Below, piece by piece: positions 52,160 to 60,826 of a DNA stretch of 64,000 nt. Position 1 is the stretch's first letter. Each line of letters starts with the position of its first letter. This DNA is from Paraburkholderia metrosideri. Lineage in GTDB: Bacteria > Pseudomonadota > Gammaproteobacteria > Burkholderiales > Burkholderiaceae. Under the pieces are notes generated by a model, which made no database searches, was not told the origin of the DNA, and saw only the letters and a program-made list of their open reading frames with translations. Both the position numbers and the translations under genes were made by a program. The stretch spans positions 310,001 to 374,000 of the forward strand of contig NZ_CAJHCP010000007.1 of NCBI RefSeq assembly GCF_904848625.1. Reading direction: 5' to 3'.

Positions 52160-53164
52160 ATGACCAGCAAGCTTCGCCGTTTGACCCTTACCGCAATCGC
52201 CGCCGCGACCCTCGCCGCCCCCTTCGCGCTGCAATTTTCCGCGCACGCGGATCAGCCGCTTAAAGTCGGCTTCCTCGTGAAAATGCCGGAACAGGCGTGG
52301 TTCATCAATGAGCAGAAGGCCGCGACCGCGCTCGGCCAGAAGGACGGCTTCACGGTGGTCAACATCGGCACGCCGGACGGTGAAAAAGTGCTGGCCGCCA
52401 TCGACAACCTCGGCGCGCAAGGCGCACAAGGCTTCGTGATCTGCGCACCCGACGTGCGTCTCGGACCGGCCATTCAGGCACGTGCGAAGCGCTACAACAT
52501 GAAGTTCGTCACCGTCGACGATCAACTGGTGGACTCCACCGGCAAGCCGCTCGCGAACGTGCCGCACCTGGGCATGTCCGCGTTCAAGATCGGCAATCAG
52601 GTCGGCACGGCGATCGCCGAAGAGATGAAGCGTCGCGGCTGGAAGCCGGAAGAAGTCGGCGCACTGCGCATCACGAACTACGAACTGCCGACCGCCAAGC
52701 TGCGCACTGACGGCGCCACGCAAACGCTGGTGGCCGGCGGCTTCAAGAAGGAAAACATCTTCGACGCGCCGCAAAAGACCACCGATGACGAAGGCGGCTT
52801 CAACGCATCGTCGCCGGTGCTTGCGCAGCATCCGAACATCAAGAAGTGGGTGATCTTCGCGCTGAACGAAGAAAGCGTGCTGGGCGGCGTGCGCGCTACC
52901 GAGCAACTGCATATTCCCGCGGCGGATGTGATCGGCGTCGGCATCAACGGCGCGGGCGAAGCGTTCGCCGAGTTCCAGAAGAAAGAACCGACGGGCTTCT
53001 ACGGCACGATCGCGGTCAGCTCGACCAACCATGGCAAGGACAGCACGGAGAACCTGGTCGACTGGATCAAGGCGGGCAAGCAGCCGCCTGCCGATACGCA
53101 GACTACCGGCAAGCTGATGGTGCGCAGCAACTGGCAGGACGTGCGGAAAGAACTCGGTATTTAA
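52160..53164 (+). CDS. araF: L-arabinose ABC transporter substrate-binding protein
   Basis: 334-residue periplasmic binding protein with a signal peptide of about 30 residues (ending AHA). The mature sequence LKVGFLVKMPEQAWFINEQKAA and PDGEKVLAAIDNLGAQGAQGFVICAPD resembles E. coli AraF closely, as does VTVDDQLVDSTGKPLANVPHLGMSAFKIG. AGGAGA precedes the ATG. First gene of araF-araG-araH. Confidence 0.9.
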   Translation: MTSKLRRLTLTAIAAATLAAPFALQFSAHADQPLKVGFLVKMPEQAWFINEQKAATALGQKDGFTVVNIGTPDGEKVLAAIDNLGAQGAQGFVICAPDVRLGPAIQARAKRYNMKFVTVDDQLVDSTGKPLANVPHLGMSAFKIGNQVGTAIAEEMKRRGWKPEEVGALRITNYELPTAKLRTDGATQTLVAGGFKKENIFDAPQKTTDDEGGFNASSPVLAQHPNIKKWVIFALNEESVLGGVRATEQLHIPAADVIGVGINGAGEAFAEFQKKEPTGFYGTIAVSSTNHGKDSTENLVDWIKAGKQPPADTQTTGKLMVRSNWQDVRKELGI

Positions 53165-53290
53165 GCGGGCAATAAGCGGTAAAGCGAAGCGGTATGGCGG
53201 AGCTCGAGTTCGAGCCCGCATGTTGCGGGCCGTGCGCGCGTGGAGGCGCAAGCGGCCCGCAAAGATGTTCACCAGCTTGAGGTTTTTCCA

Positions 53291-54850
53291 ATGATGTCCT
53301 CACACATTGAGTCTTCCGGCGACGCAGCGGCGGCGTTAGCGCCCTCAACTGCTTTCGAGCCCGGCACGCAACCGTATCTGCAACTCGACGGCATCACCGT
53401 GCGCTTTCCTGGCGTGCTTGCGCTCGATCAGGTGTCGCTCGAAGTGCGGCGCGGTGAAGTGCATGGCCTGATGGGCGAAAACGGCGCGGGCAAATCGACG
53501 CTGCTGAAAGTGTTGTCCGGCGTGAATCAACCGGCGGCGGGCACGTTGTCGCTGGGCGGCGTCGAGCAGCAATTCACGACGACGAAGGCGGCGATCGCAG
53601 CGGGCGTCGCGATCATCTATCAGGAATTGCACCTGGTGCCGGAATTGACCGTCGCCGAAAACCTGATGCTCGGCGCGTTGCCCAATCGCTTCGGCGTGCT
53701 CGATGAAAAAGCGCTGGTGTCGCGCGCGATGCGCGAACTGGAACGGCTCGGCGAAAAGATCGATCCGTCGCAACAGGTGAAAAATCTGTCGATCGGTCAG
53801 CGGCAGATGATCGAAATCGGCAAGGCGCTGATGCGCGATGCGCGCGTGATTGCGTTCGACGAACCGACCAGCTCGCTGTCGTCGCGTGAAACGACGCAAT
53901 TGTTCCGGATCATTCGCGCGTTGAAGGCCGAAGGCCGCGCGATCATCTACGTCACGCACCGGATGGAAGAAGTCTACGAACTGTGCGACCGCGTGACGGT
54001 GTTTCGCGACGGCCGCCGTATCGATACCTTCGAAGCGGGTGCGGGACTCGATCGCGAACGCCTGATTAGCTGCATGGTGGGTCGCTCGATTGTGGATGTG
54101 TACGGTTATCGCTCGCGAGAACTCGGTGACGTGCAACTCAGCGTCAAGAATCTGATGGGACGCGGCTTGCGCGAACCGGCTACGTTCTCAGCCCGTAAGG
54201 GTGAGATCGTCGGCTTTTTCGGACTCGTCGGCGCGGGCCGTTCGGAGTTGATGAAGCTGATCTACGGCGCGGTCAAACCCGCTGCCGGCGAGATCACGCT
54301 CAAAGGCAAACAGGTGCGCTTCTCGTCACCACGCGATGCGGTGCGCGCGGGTGTCGCGCTGTGTCCGGAAGACCGCAAGCAGGAAGGCATCGTGTCTATC
54401 GCGTCGGTGTCGGACAACCTCAACATCAGTTGCCGCCGTCATTTCAGCCGCTTCAACGTGCTCAACGGACGCAAGGAAGCGCAGACCGCGAAGGAGTTCA
54501 TCGGCAAGCTCGCGATCAAGACGCGCAATGGCGATACGCCGATCGGCACGCTGTCGGGCGGCAATCAGCAGAAGGTGATTCTGTCGCGCTGGCTCGCCGA
54601 AGAGATCGACGTGTTCCTGATGGACGAGCCGACACGCGGCATCGACGTCGGCGCGCGCAGCGAAATTTATGGGCTGTTGTACGGACTCGCCGAAGCGGGC
54701 CGCACGGTGATCGTCGTGTCGAGCGATCTGGCCGAGGTGATCGGCGTCGCGGATCGCGTGCTCGTGATGAAGGAAGGCTGCATCGTCGGCGATCTGCCGA
54801 AGGCGCAAGCCACGCCGGACGCATTGATCAAGCTGGCCCTGCCCCGCTGA
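53291..54850 (+). CDS. araG: L-arabinose ABC transporter ATP-binding protein
   Basis: 519-residue double-ATPase of the sugar importer. Domain 1 has the intact Walker A GENGAGKST (about residue 70); domain 2 has the family's degenerate version GLVGAGRSE, plus LSGGNQQKVILSRWLAEEIDVFLMDEPTRGIDVG. ATG ATG at 53291/53294 is chosen because the upstream in-frame residues do not match AraG. Powers uptake with AraF and AraH. Confidence 0.92.
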   Translation: MMSSHIESSGDAAAALAPSTAFEPGTQPYLQLDGITVRFPGVLALDQVSLEVRRGEVHGLMGENGAGKSTLLKVLSGVNQPAAGTLSLGGVEQQFTTTKAAIAAGVAIIYQELHLVPELTVAENLMLGALPNRFGVLDEKALVSRAMRELERLGEKIDPSQQVKNLSIGQRQMIEIGKALMRDARVIAFDEPTSSLSSRETTQLFRIIRALKAEGRAIIYVTHRMEEVYELCDRVTVFRDGRRIDTFEAGAGLDRERLISCMVGRSIVDVYGYRSRELGDVQLSVKNLMGRGLREPATFSARKGEIVGFFGLVGAGRSELMKLIYGAVKPAAGEITLKGKQVRFSSPRDAVRAGVALCPEDRKQEGIVSIASVSDNLNISCRRHFSRFNVLNGRKEAQTAKEFIGKLAIKTRNGDTPIGTLSGGNQQKVILSRWLAEEIDVFLMDEPTRGIDVGARSEIYGLLYGLAEAGRTVIVVSSDLAEVIGVADRVLVMKEGCIVGDLPKAQATPDALIKLALPR

Positions 54851-54860
54851 CGTCGCCTCC

Positions 54861-54910
54861 TGTTCGACACAACACGACACAACACGACACCATACGACAC
54901 CACACGATTT
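54861..54910 (+). repeat. Decameric tandem repeat (ACACGACACA-type) between araG and araH
   Basis: Five 10-base units: TGTTCGACAC, AACACGACAC, AACACGACAC, CATACGACAC, CACACGATTT. Two are identical and three carry one to four changes. The unit equals about one helical turn. It is non-coding. Confidence 0.8.
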
Positions 54911-54954
54911 AGGCCAAAGCAATTGAATCGCGCTACTGAAACGGAATACACATC

Positions 54955-55959
54955 ATGAATACACCTTCAACCGATTCCTCGACCCCCGCCGTCGCGTCTG
55001 CCGGAATAAGCGCGCGAGCGGCGCGCACGTGGGATTTGATCAATAAGTCCGGCATCGTGATGGTGTTCATCATCCTGTTCGCGGTGCTGTCGTTCACCGT
55101 GCCGGACTTCATCAGCTCGCGCAATATCCAGGGGCTGCTGCTGTCCGTCACGTTGATCGGTTCGATCTCCGTCACGATGATGTTCGTCCTCGCGTTGGGT
55201 GAAGTGGATCTGTCGGTGGCGTCGATCGTCGCGTTTGCCGGCGTGGTCGCCTCCACGTTGATCACCGCGACACATAGCGTGATGCTCGGCGTCGCGGCCG
55301 GCGTGCTCGCGGGCGGCGCGGTCGGTCTCTTTAACGGCGTGCTGGTCGCGCGCTACAAGATCAACTCGCTGATCGTCACGCTGGCGATGATGGAAGTCGT
55401 GCGCGGCCTCGCGTTCATTACGTCGAATGGCGACGCGGTGATGATTTCCGAAGAGCGTTTCTTCGACCTCGGCGGCGGCTCGTTTCTCGGCATTTCGTAT
55501 CCGATATGGAGCAACATCGTTGGCTTCGTGCTGTTCGGTTTCCTGTTGAAGAAGACGGTGTTCGGCAAGAACGTGCTGGCGGTTGGCGGCAACAGTGAGG
55601 CGGCGTTGCTGGCTGGCTTGCCCGTGACGCGCATCAAGATCACCGTGTTCGTGCTGCAAGGTCTCGTGACCGGGTTTGCAGGCGTGATGCTCGCATCGCG
55701 GATGAGCCTCGGCGATCCGAAGACGTCGGTCGGTCTCGAACTCGGCGTGATTTCGGCGTGTGTGCTCGGCGGCGTGTCGCTGACGGGCGGTGTCGCGACG
55801 ATTTCGGGCGTGCTGGTCGGCGTGTTGATCATGGGCTCCGTGCAGGACGCGATGAGCCTGCTGAACGTACCGACTTTCTATCAATATCTGATTCGCGGCG
55901 GGATTCTGCTGCTGGCGGTGCTGTTCGATCAGTTCCGGCGCAGCAAGCGCGTGCATTGA
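54955..55959 (+). CDS. araH: L-arabinose ABC transporter permease
   Basis: 334-residue polytopic permease of the carbohydrate type (IMVFIILFAVLSFTVPDFISSRNIQGLL; MMFVLALGEVDLSVASIVAFAG; EAALLAGLPVTRIKITVFVLQG). ATG at 54955 starts 104 bases after araG across the repeat. A strong terminator closes the operon. Confidence 0.92.
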   Translation: MNTPSTDSSTPAVASAGISARAARTWDLINKSGIVMVFIILFAVLSFTVPDFISSRNIQGLLLSVTLIGSISVTMMFVLALGEVDLSVASIVAFAGVVASTLITATHSVMLGVAAGVLAGGAVGLFNGVLVARYKINSLIVTLAMMEVVRGLAFITSNGDAVMISEERFFDLGGGSFLGISYPIWSNIVGFVLFGFLLKKTVFGKNVLAVGGNSEAALLAGLPVTRIKITVFVLQGLVTGFAGVMLASRMSLGDPKTSVGLELGVISACVLGGVSLTGGVATISGVLVGVLIMGSVQDAMSLLNVPTFYQYLIRGGILLLAVLFDQFRRSKRVH

Positions 55960-56007
55960 GGTTTGCCGGTTATCTGTTGTTCCTGCGCTTTGCGAGAAGG
56001 CGTACTG

Positions 56008-56041
56008 CCGATGTGGACCACCATCCACATCGGTTTTTTTT
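56008..56041 (+). terminator. Rho-independent terminator of araFGH
   Basis: CCGATGTGGA (56008-56017) pairs with 56024-56033 around CCACCA, followed by eight T residues. A second T-tailed hairpin (56093-56128, weaker stem) follows as a possible backup. Confidence 0.88.
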
Positions 56042-56230
56042 GGCCGCCATTTTGCGCGTGGCCCAATGCGTTGCAAGCCGTGAAAATAAAAACGGCCGCG
56101 CATCTCTCCAATGCGAAGCCGCTTTTTTCAACGCATGAATTTACACGCCCCGAGGCTTTCTAAAAAGCCAGGGGATTGACGCGCGCAAAATCACATTCCA
56201 GCGAATCTCGCCGGAATTAACGCATTCAGG

Positions 56231-56569
56231 TTATTGCTTGATAAATCGATCGTTTGCCCACAGCCCTTCGGTATCGCTATTGCCCGAATTCACGAATTCG
56301 ACGTCGTGGCCGACCACACGCACCACGCGGAAACTTGAATTTGCAGGCGTCGATACGCATTGATATCCGGAGAAGAATTCCTGCATCTTTTGCTGTTCGC
56401 CGGCTTGCGCATGCTGGTCGGCGGCGTCGAGTTTATCCTTCGACAAACAGCCGTACGCGTTGGCTTTGAACTGAATGGTTTGCTGCGGCTTGACCATGGC
56501 GTCTTGCGCCTGAACGGTCGCGGCAGCCAAACCCGCAATGGCGAAAACAACGGCGAATCGTGCTTTCAT
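56231..56569 (-). CDS. Small secreted protein, unknown function
   Basis: 112 residues with a signal peptide of about 21 (ending VQA). The mature part has two cysteines (YGCLSKDKL and GYQCVSTP), likely a disulfide, and a C-terminal basic VVRVVGHDVEFVNSG segment resembling a small SH3-like strand pattern. Family not recognised. Divergent to a gene-free region. Confidence 0.7.
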   Translation of the reverse strand: MKARFAVVFAIAGLAAATVQAQDAMVKPQQTIQFKANAYGCLSKDKLDAADQHAQAGEQQKMQEFFSGYQCVSTPANSSFRVVRVVGHDVEFVNSGNSDTEGLWANDRFIKQ

Positions 56570-57103
56570 TTTTTCCTCCGGTGCGGGTCGAATACTCAGG
56601 TTAGCTATGTATTTAACTTTAACGTTTAACCCGCATCTAGCACTTTAGGAGAATGAGAAAGAACGACAAGCACATCTTGTGTGCGGTCGCAACAGTGGCG
56701 AATTGTCGCAGCGCGCATGCCGAGTGCTTAATCCTTGAGCAGTCGCCAAAACGTGTGACATTGAAACGGATAACTAAAAGACCCGCTGGTCGCACCGCTT
56801 TAACCAGTAAAGCTTTGCGCTGCGTATTGGCGTAAACGAGTAACGTCAATTAAGTGATTTAATACATCGAAAACCCTGACGTTGTGCATCGCACACAAAG
56901 TCATTCAACCGACCAAACAGAAAATGCGAAATAACGGATTAGGTGCAGAAGATAAACGATGCCATGCAGATAGCACGCCCCGTTAAAAGCGGCCCATGCA
57001 GCGAGTTTGCAGACAAGGCAAAGGCGTTATCGGCGCTGCTGCACCTGCTGGGTACGGGTGGTGCTCTACAATGAAATCATGCTCCTGCGATTCGGAGGCC
57101 ACC
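56570..57103. other. AT-richer gene-free region
   Basis: 530 bases markedly lower in GC than the average of the window. It includes the promoter region of the 112-residue protein and the leader of a short membrane protein. A 60-codon frame at 56653 has its ribosome binding site too close and an atypical composition; I do not call it. Confidence 0.5.
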
Positions 57104-57283
57104 GTGATCGAGCACCTGATATTGGGCATTTTTCTGGTCATTCCGCTGCTAATCGTCGCGTTTCTTTTCTCCGACGAATTGTGGCAGGAACACCGCCACC
57201 TTCACCCCATGCGTCCGGCGCACGTTAGACCGCGACGAATCGACTGGCGGCATCCACTGCGTCGCCCACGCGAGGGTCCCTGA
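57104..57283 (+). CDS. Short membrane protein, unknown function
   Basis: 59 residues from a GTG (57104) that follows GGAGG by 5 bases. One hydrophobic helix (HLILGIFLVIPLLIVAFLF) is followed by a short basic, histidine/arginine-rich tail. An earlier in-frame ATG at 57071 adds a cysteine-rich stretch with no ribosome binding site. No family recognised. Confidence 0.55.
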   Translation: MIEHLILGIFLVIPLLIVAFLFSDELWQEHRHLHPMRPAHVRPRRIDWRHPLRRPREGP

Positions 57284-57379
57284 CGCATTGTTTCAAACGA
57301 TCCAACTCCTGTTCTGCGTGCTGCACTGCACGAAGCGAGCCGCCCTCTTAAAATGGCGGCCCACTGAACAGGAGAATTC

Positions 57380-57580
57380 GTGCGCAAACTGATGTCTTTG
57401 ATGTTGCTGACCGTCACCGCAAGTGCTTTCGTACCGACAGCGGCCAACGCCCGTACCGTATGCCAGCGCGTATGGGTGCATGGCCGGTTGGTCACGCGTT
57501 GCCACCATGTGCCGCCGCATCATTACCACCACCATCATCGTCCGCCGCCGCATCACGGCCCGGCGCCGTACCATCGGTAA
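57380..57580 (+). CDS. Small secreted histidine/proline-rich protein
   Basis: 66 residues. The start is GTG with GGAGA just upstream. A signal peptide (about 1-24, ending ANA) precedes a mature peptide of about 42 residues with two cysteines (TVCQRVW; TRCHHV) and a run of histidines and prolines (PPHHYHHHHRPPPHH), a likely metal-binding tail. Terminator follows at once. Confidence 0.65.
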   Translation: MRKLMSLMLLTVTASAFVPTAANARTVCQRVWVHGRLVTRCHHVPPHHYHHHHRPPPHHGPAPYHR

Positions 57581-57590
57581 ATGAATCGGA

Positions 57591-57614
57591 AACCCGCGTT
57601 GCGCGGGTTTTTTT
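57591..57614 (+). terminator. Rho-independent terminator of the His-rich protein gene
   Basis: AACCCGCG (57591-57598) pairs with CGCGGGTT (57602-57609) with a TTG loop, followed by T residues through 57614. Confidence 0.9.
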
Positions 57615-57652
57615 ACGCGCTCGTGCCGGGCAAGCGGCGGCGCAGGCACAAA

Positions 57653-57687
57653 CAAAAAAGCCTGCCGTTTCCGGCAGGCTGAAAAAA
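57653..57687. terminator. Bidirectional terminator between His-rich protein gene and HIT gene
   Basis: AGCCTGCCG (57659-57667) pairs with CGGCAGGCT (57672-57680) around TTTC. On the minus strand it ends in TTTTTTG and could serve the HIT gene; on the plus strand it runs into GAAAAAAG. Confidence 0.75.
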
Positions 57688-57821
57688 GAGATCCACACTC
57701 AATGCCTTGCGGGTACAAGGCAAATTGCAGTCTAGCCGCGCAGCGCGGGCCGCTGGTTTCAATGGCTTTTACAGTTGTTACGGCGCGTAACCACGTTAAG
57801 GAAGCACCGCGTAGAACAGCA

Positions 57822-58247
57822 TCAGGCGGCGCGCCAGTGCGAGCGGATGCGTTTTGCGAGCGCCTCGAGCGTATCCGCATCGGCGACGTCGCGCGAATGC
57901 AGTTTCAACGGCTGGCCTTCCCAGCGCGGGATCACGTGAAAATGCACGTGAGGCACCGTTTGTCCCGCCGCCGCGCCATTGAATTGGCCGATGAACACGC
58001 CGTCCGGGCGCAACGCTGCGCGAACGGCAATCGCAAGCTTCTGCGTCATGCGCATGCACGCGGTCAATGACGCATCGGACAACTCGAAAATCTGCACCGC
58101 CTTTTCTTTCGGTACGACCAGCAGATGGCCGTCGGCCTGCGGCATCAGGTCCATGAAGGCGAGGGCGGCGTCGCTCTCGGCCACTTTGATGCACGGCAGT
58201 TCGCCACGCAGAATCCTTGCGAAGGGATTGCTGTCGTCGTAAGTCAT
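57822..58247 (-). CDS. HIT-family nucleotide-binding protein
   Basis: 141-residue histidine-triad hydrolase or transferase. The triad HVHFHV (VPHVHFHVIPRWEG) is clear, with FARILRGELPCIKVAESD at the N-terminus. AAAGGA precedes the ATG at 58247; the ATG at 58265 has none. HIT proteins cleave nucleoside phosphoramidates or adenosine tetraphosphates; specificity unknown. Confidence 0.92.
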   Translation of the reverse strand: MTYDDSNPFARILRGELPCIKVAESDAALAFMDLMPQADGHLLVVPKEKAVQIFELSDASLTACMRMTQKLAIAVRAALRPDGVFIGQFNGAAAGQTVPHVHFHVIPRWEGQPLKLHSRDVADADTLEALAKRIRSHWRAA

Positions 58248-58620
58248 GAGGCTTTCCTTTGCCATTGCGAGGTACAGGGGATATCGGGGAGGGGGCGTGC
58301 GCCTTCATTGTCCATCACATCTGTTACAGCGCGTGAACCGCGCGTTCAGATGCGCGACGCTGGCCGGTTGCTCGACCTTCAGCGGCTCTTTCGCGAACGA
58401 CGGCGCGTTCTGGATTGCGAGAGGATGCCGGCTCCAAGTCCCAGCATCGCCGGCACTGCGGATGACCGCCCGCGCAGCGGTGATACGCCCTGAGTTGTCT
58501 GGCGCCGGCGCGCGAGATATCCGCGCGATGCGTTCTATCTGCAACATGGCATGGCAAGCGACAAGCGACGCGTGCCAGCTGACAAGCAGCAAGCGACAGA
58601 TGACAAGCAATAAGCAGCAA
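58248..58620. other. Intergenic region between HIT gene and wspR
   Basis: Upstream region of the HIT gene, then non-coding DNA. The last 60 bases are a 21-base imperfect tandem repeat (listed separately). No gene seen. Confidence 0.5.
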
Positions 58621-58622
58621 TC
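58560..58622. repeat. 21-base imperfect tandem repeat ending in the wspR stop
   Basis: GACAAGC occurs at 58560, 58581 and 58602, exactly 21 bases apart, with partly conserved bases between. The array ends within the wspR stop codon region (58621-58623). Confidence 0.6.
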
Positions 58623-59739
58623 AGCCCGTCACCGCCACCTGATTCTTGCCATCCCGCTTTGCGCGATACAGCGCGACATCGGCGGCTTCGATCAGCGTCG
58701 TTACCGGTTCGTCCAGCGACGGCACCAGGATTGCCGCACCGATGCTGATCGTGACGACACCGGTTGCGGACATCGAATGCGGAATCCCGAGTCCCTCGAT
58801 GGCGAGGCGGATTTTTTCCGCGAGCAGACGCAAGCCGCCCGACGACGTGCCCGGTATCACGACCGCGAACTCTTCGCCGCCAAAGCGCGCAGCGAGATCG
58901 GGAGAGCGACCGAGGCATGACTCAACGGTTTGCGCGACCCGTTTGAGCACTTCGTCGCCGGCCACGTGGCCGTAGGTGTCGTTGTAGGCCTTGAAGTTAT
59001 CCACATCGATCATCAGAAAGCCGAGGACCGATTTGTCGCGCGTGCCGCGACGCCATTCCGCCGACAGATACTGGTCGAGATAACGCCGGTTCGATAGCCC
59101 CGTCAAGCCGTCCGAATGCGTGAGCCGCTGCAATTCCAGATTGGTCGCAAGCAACTGCTGTTGCGATTGACGCAGCGCCTGATACGCCTCGTCACGTTGC
59201 AACAGGTTCAGATACGAGCGCGAGTGATAGCGAATCCGCGCGATCAGTTCGATCCGGTCCGGCAGCTTCACCAGATAGTCGTTCGCGCCCGCCGCGAATG
59301 CCGCGCTTTTCACCAGCGGTTCTTCCTTGGTGGACAGCACGATGATCGGAATATCGCGCGTGGCCGGATTCTGCCGATACTGCCGCACCAGCGTGAGCCC
59401 GTCCGTGCCTGGCATCACGAGATCCTGCAGGATCACGGTCGCGCGCGTGTCTTCGGCGACCATCACCGCATCTTCGGGCGACGCGCAGTAATGAAAGTCG
59501 ACGCTCGCTTCGTCGGCCAGCGCGAGGCGGATCGCCTCGGCGATGATCGCCTGGTCGTCGACCAGCAGCACCATGATCGGACACTCGGCCGCGGGCGGAT
59601 TGCCGAGGATGCGCGCGAGCGCGTCGTCGACCGCGAGATTGGACGCGTCCGCTCCGTCCAGCACCGGTGCCTGCGCATTCGCGTCGTGTCGGGCGAGTTT
59701 TGGCGCGGCGGTGTTCTGTTTCGGTTCAGGAGTGTCCAT
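58621..59739 (-). CDS. wspR: Diguanylate cyclase response regulator WspR
   Basis: 372-residue output of the Wsp system, making c-di-GMP from two GTP. Receiver domain with phosphoacceptor D106 (VILQDLVMPG), a connecting coiled helix (about 180-205) and GGDEF domain with GGEEF at 287-291. The inhibitory I-site RSPD (278-281) is present, so product feedback is likely. It is the last gene of the order D-E-F-R on this strand. Confidence 0.93.
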   Translation of the reverse strand: MDTPEPKQNTAAPKLARHDANAQAPVLDGADASNLAVDDALARILGNPPAAECPIMVLLVDDQAIIAEAIRLALADEASVDFHYCASPEDAVMVAEDTRATVILQDLVMPGTDGLTLVRQYRQNPATRDIPIIVLSTKEEPLVKSAAFAAGANDYLVKLPDRIELIARIRYHSRSYLNLLQRDEAYQALRQSQQQLLATNLELQRLTHSDGLTGLSNRRYLDQYLSAEWRRGTRDKSVLGFLMIDVDNFKAYNDTYGHVAGDEVLKRVAQTVESCLGRSPDLAARFGGEEFAVVIPGTSSGGLRLLAEKIRLAIEGLGIPHSMSATGVVTISIGAAILVPSLDEPVTTLIEAADVALYRAKRDGKNQVAVTG

Positions 59740-59802
59740 GGTGTTCTGCCAGAATGAATGTCAATGTTCGGGGCGCGTGCGTCGAGGGGGACGAGCGGGC
59801 GT

Positions 59803-60822
59803 CTATCGCGCGCCGATCGCGGCCGCCAGGGCGGCGGCGATGCGTGGCAACGGCAGGATCGCGGCGGCGGCGTCGAGCGCCGCGGCGGCCTTCGGCATGC
59901 CGTACACCGCGCTGGTCGCTTGGTCCTGTGCGATCGTGTGGTAGCCCTTGGTCCGCATCGCCTTGAGTCCGATCGCGCCGTCGCGGCCCATCCCGGTCAG
60001 CAGCACGCCGACCGCACGAGCCGGCCAGCGCGCCACCACGCTATGAAAAAACACATCGACGGAAGGACGGTACGGGGTTTCTTCCGGCGCGCGCGTGTAG
60101 CCCAGCACAGCAGGCAATTTCAGATGCAGATGGTCGTCGGTGGCGGCGAGCAGCACGACACCGGCTTGCGGGCGGTCGCCTTCCATGGCGATGCGCACCG
60201 GCAACGCCGACTGCTGGTTCAGCCAGTCTGCCATGCCGGCCGCAAACGAAGCGTCGACGTGCTGCACGATCACGGTTGCCGCAGGGAAATCCTTCGGCAA
60301 ACCTGCGAGCAGGGTGGCGAGCGCGGCGGGCCCGCCTGCCGACGCGCCGATCGCCACCAGCGGCGTATCGCGTGTCGTCGCCATGCCGAGGCTCGCTGCG
60401 CCAGTCGCCGCGCCGGGCGCATGGCGCTCCTTGACCAGGGCGCCGATACGGTCGATTTTGGCGATCAACGTGGCGATGCTCTTATGCGCATCGGGCCCGC
60501 TGAGCGACGGTGTATCGACCGCGTCGAGCGCGCCCGCGCCCATCGCTTCATAGACGCGCCACGCGTTCGCGCCCACGTCGACGGTCACGATCAGGATCGC
60601 GCACGGCGCCCGCGCCATGATCCGCCGCGTGGCCTCGATCCCGTCGACGTTCGGCATCACGAGGTCCATCAGCACGATGTCGGGCCGCTGGGCCGTGCAG
60701 AAATCGACCGCCTGCTGGCCGTCCTGCGCGATCCACAACACGTCGTAGTCGTGGCGGGCGGCGAGCGCGCGCCGCAGCGCCTCTACGGCGAGCGGCATGT
60801 CGTTGACGATTCCGATTTTCAT
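59803..60822 (-). CDS. wspF: Chemoreceptor methylesterase WspF (CheB family)
   Basis: 339 residues. Receiver domain with D53 (LMDLVMPNVDG) and C-terminal methylesterase with catalytic S161 (GASAGG), H188 (VQHVD) and D281 (GMGRDG). It demethylates the WspA receptor and damps WspR; loss in Pseudomonas raises c-di-GMP. It starts 4 bases after wspE ends. Confidence 0.93.
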   Translation of the reverse strand: MKIGIVNDMPLAVEALRRALAARHDYDVLWIAQDGQQAVDFCTAQRPDIVLMDLVMPNVDGIEATRRIMARAPCAILIVTVDVGANAWRVYEAMGAGALDAVDTPSLSGPDAHKSIATLIAKIDRIGALVKERHAPGAATGAASLGMATTRDTPLVAIGASAGGPAALATLLAGLPKDFPAATVIVQHVDASFAAGMADWLNQQSALPVRIAMEGDRPQAGVVLLAATDDHLHLKLPAVLGYTRAPEETPYRPSVDVFFHSVVARWPARAVGVLLTGMGRDGAIGLKAMRTKGYHTIAQDQATSAVYGMPKAAAALDAAAAILPLPRIAAALAAAIGAR

Positions 60823-60826
60823 TGAT

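Noticed and set aside
54861..54910. Possible CRISPR-like repeat
   Set aside because: Units are 10 bases with no spacers and no cas genes nearby; it is a simple tandem repeat.
56653..56835. 60-codon frame with AGGAGA before its ATG
   Set aside because: The ribosome binding site is only about two bases from the ATG and the peptide is unlike a protein (no hydrophobic or secretion pattern); left as non-coding.
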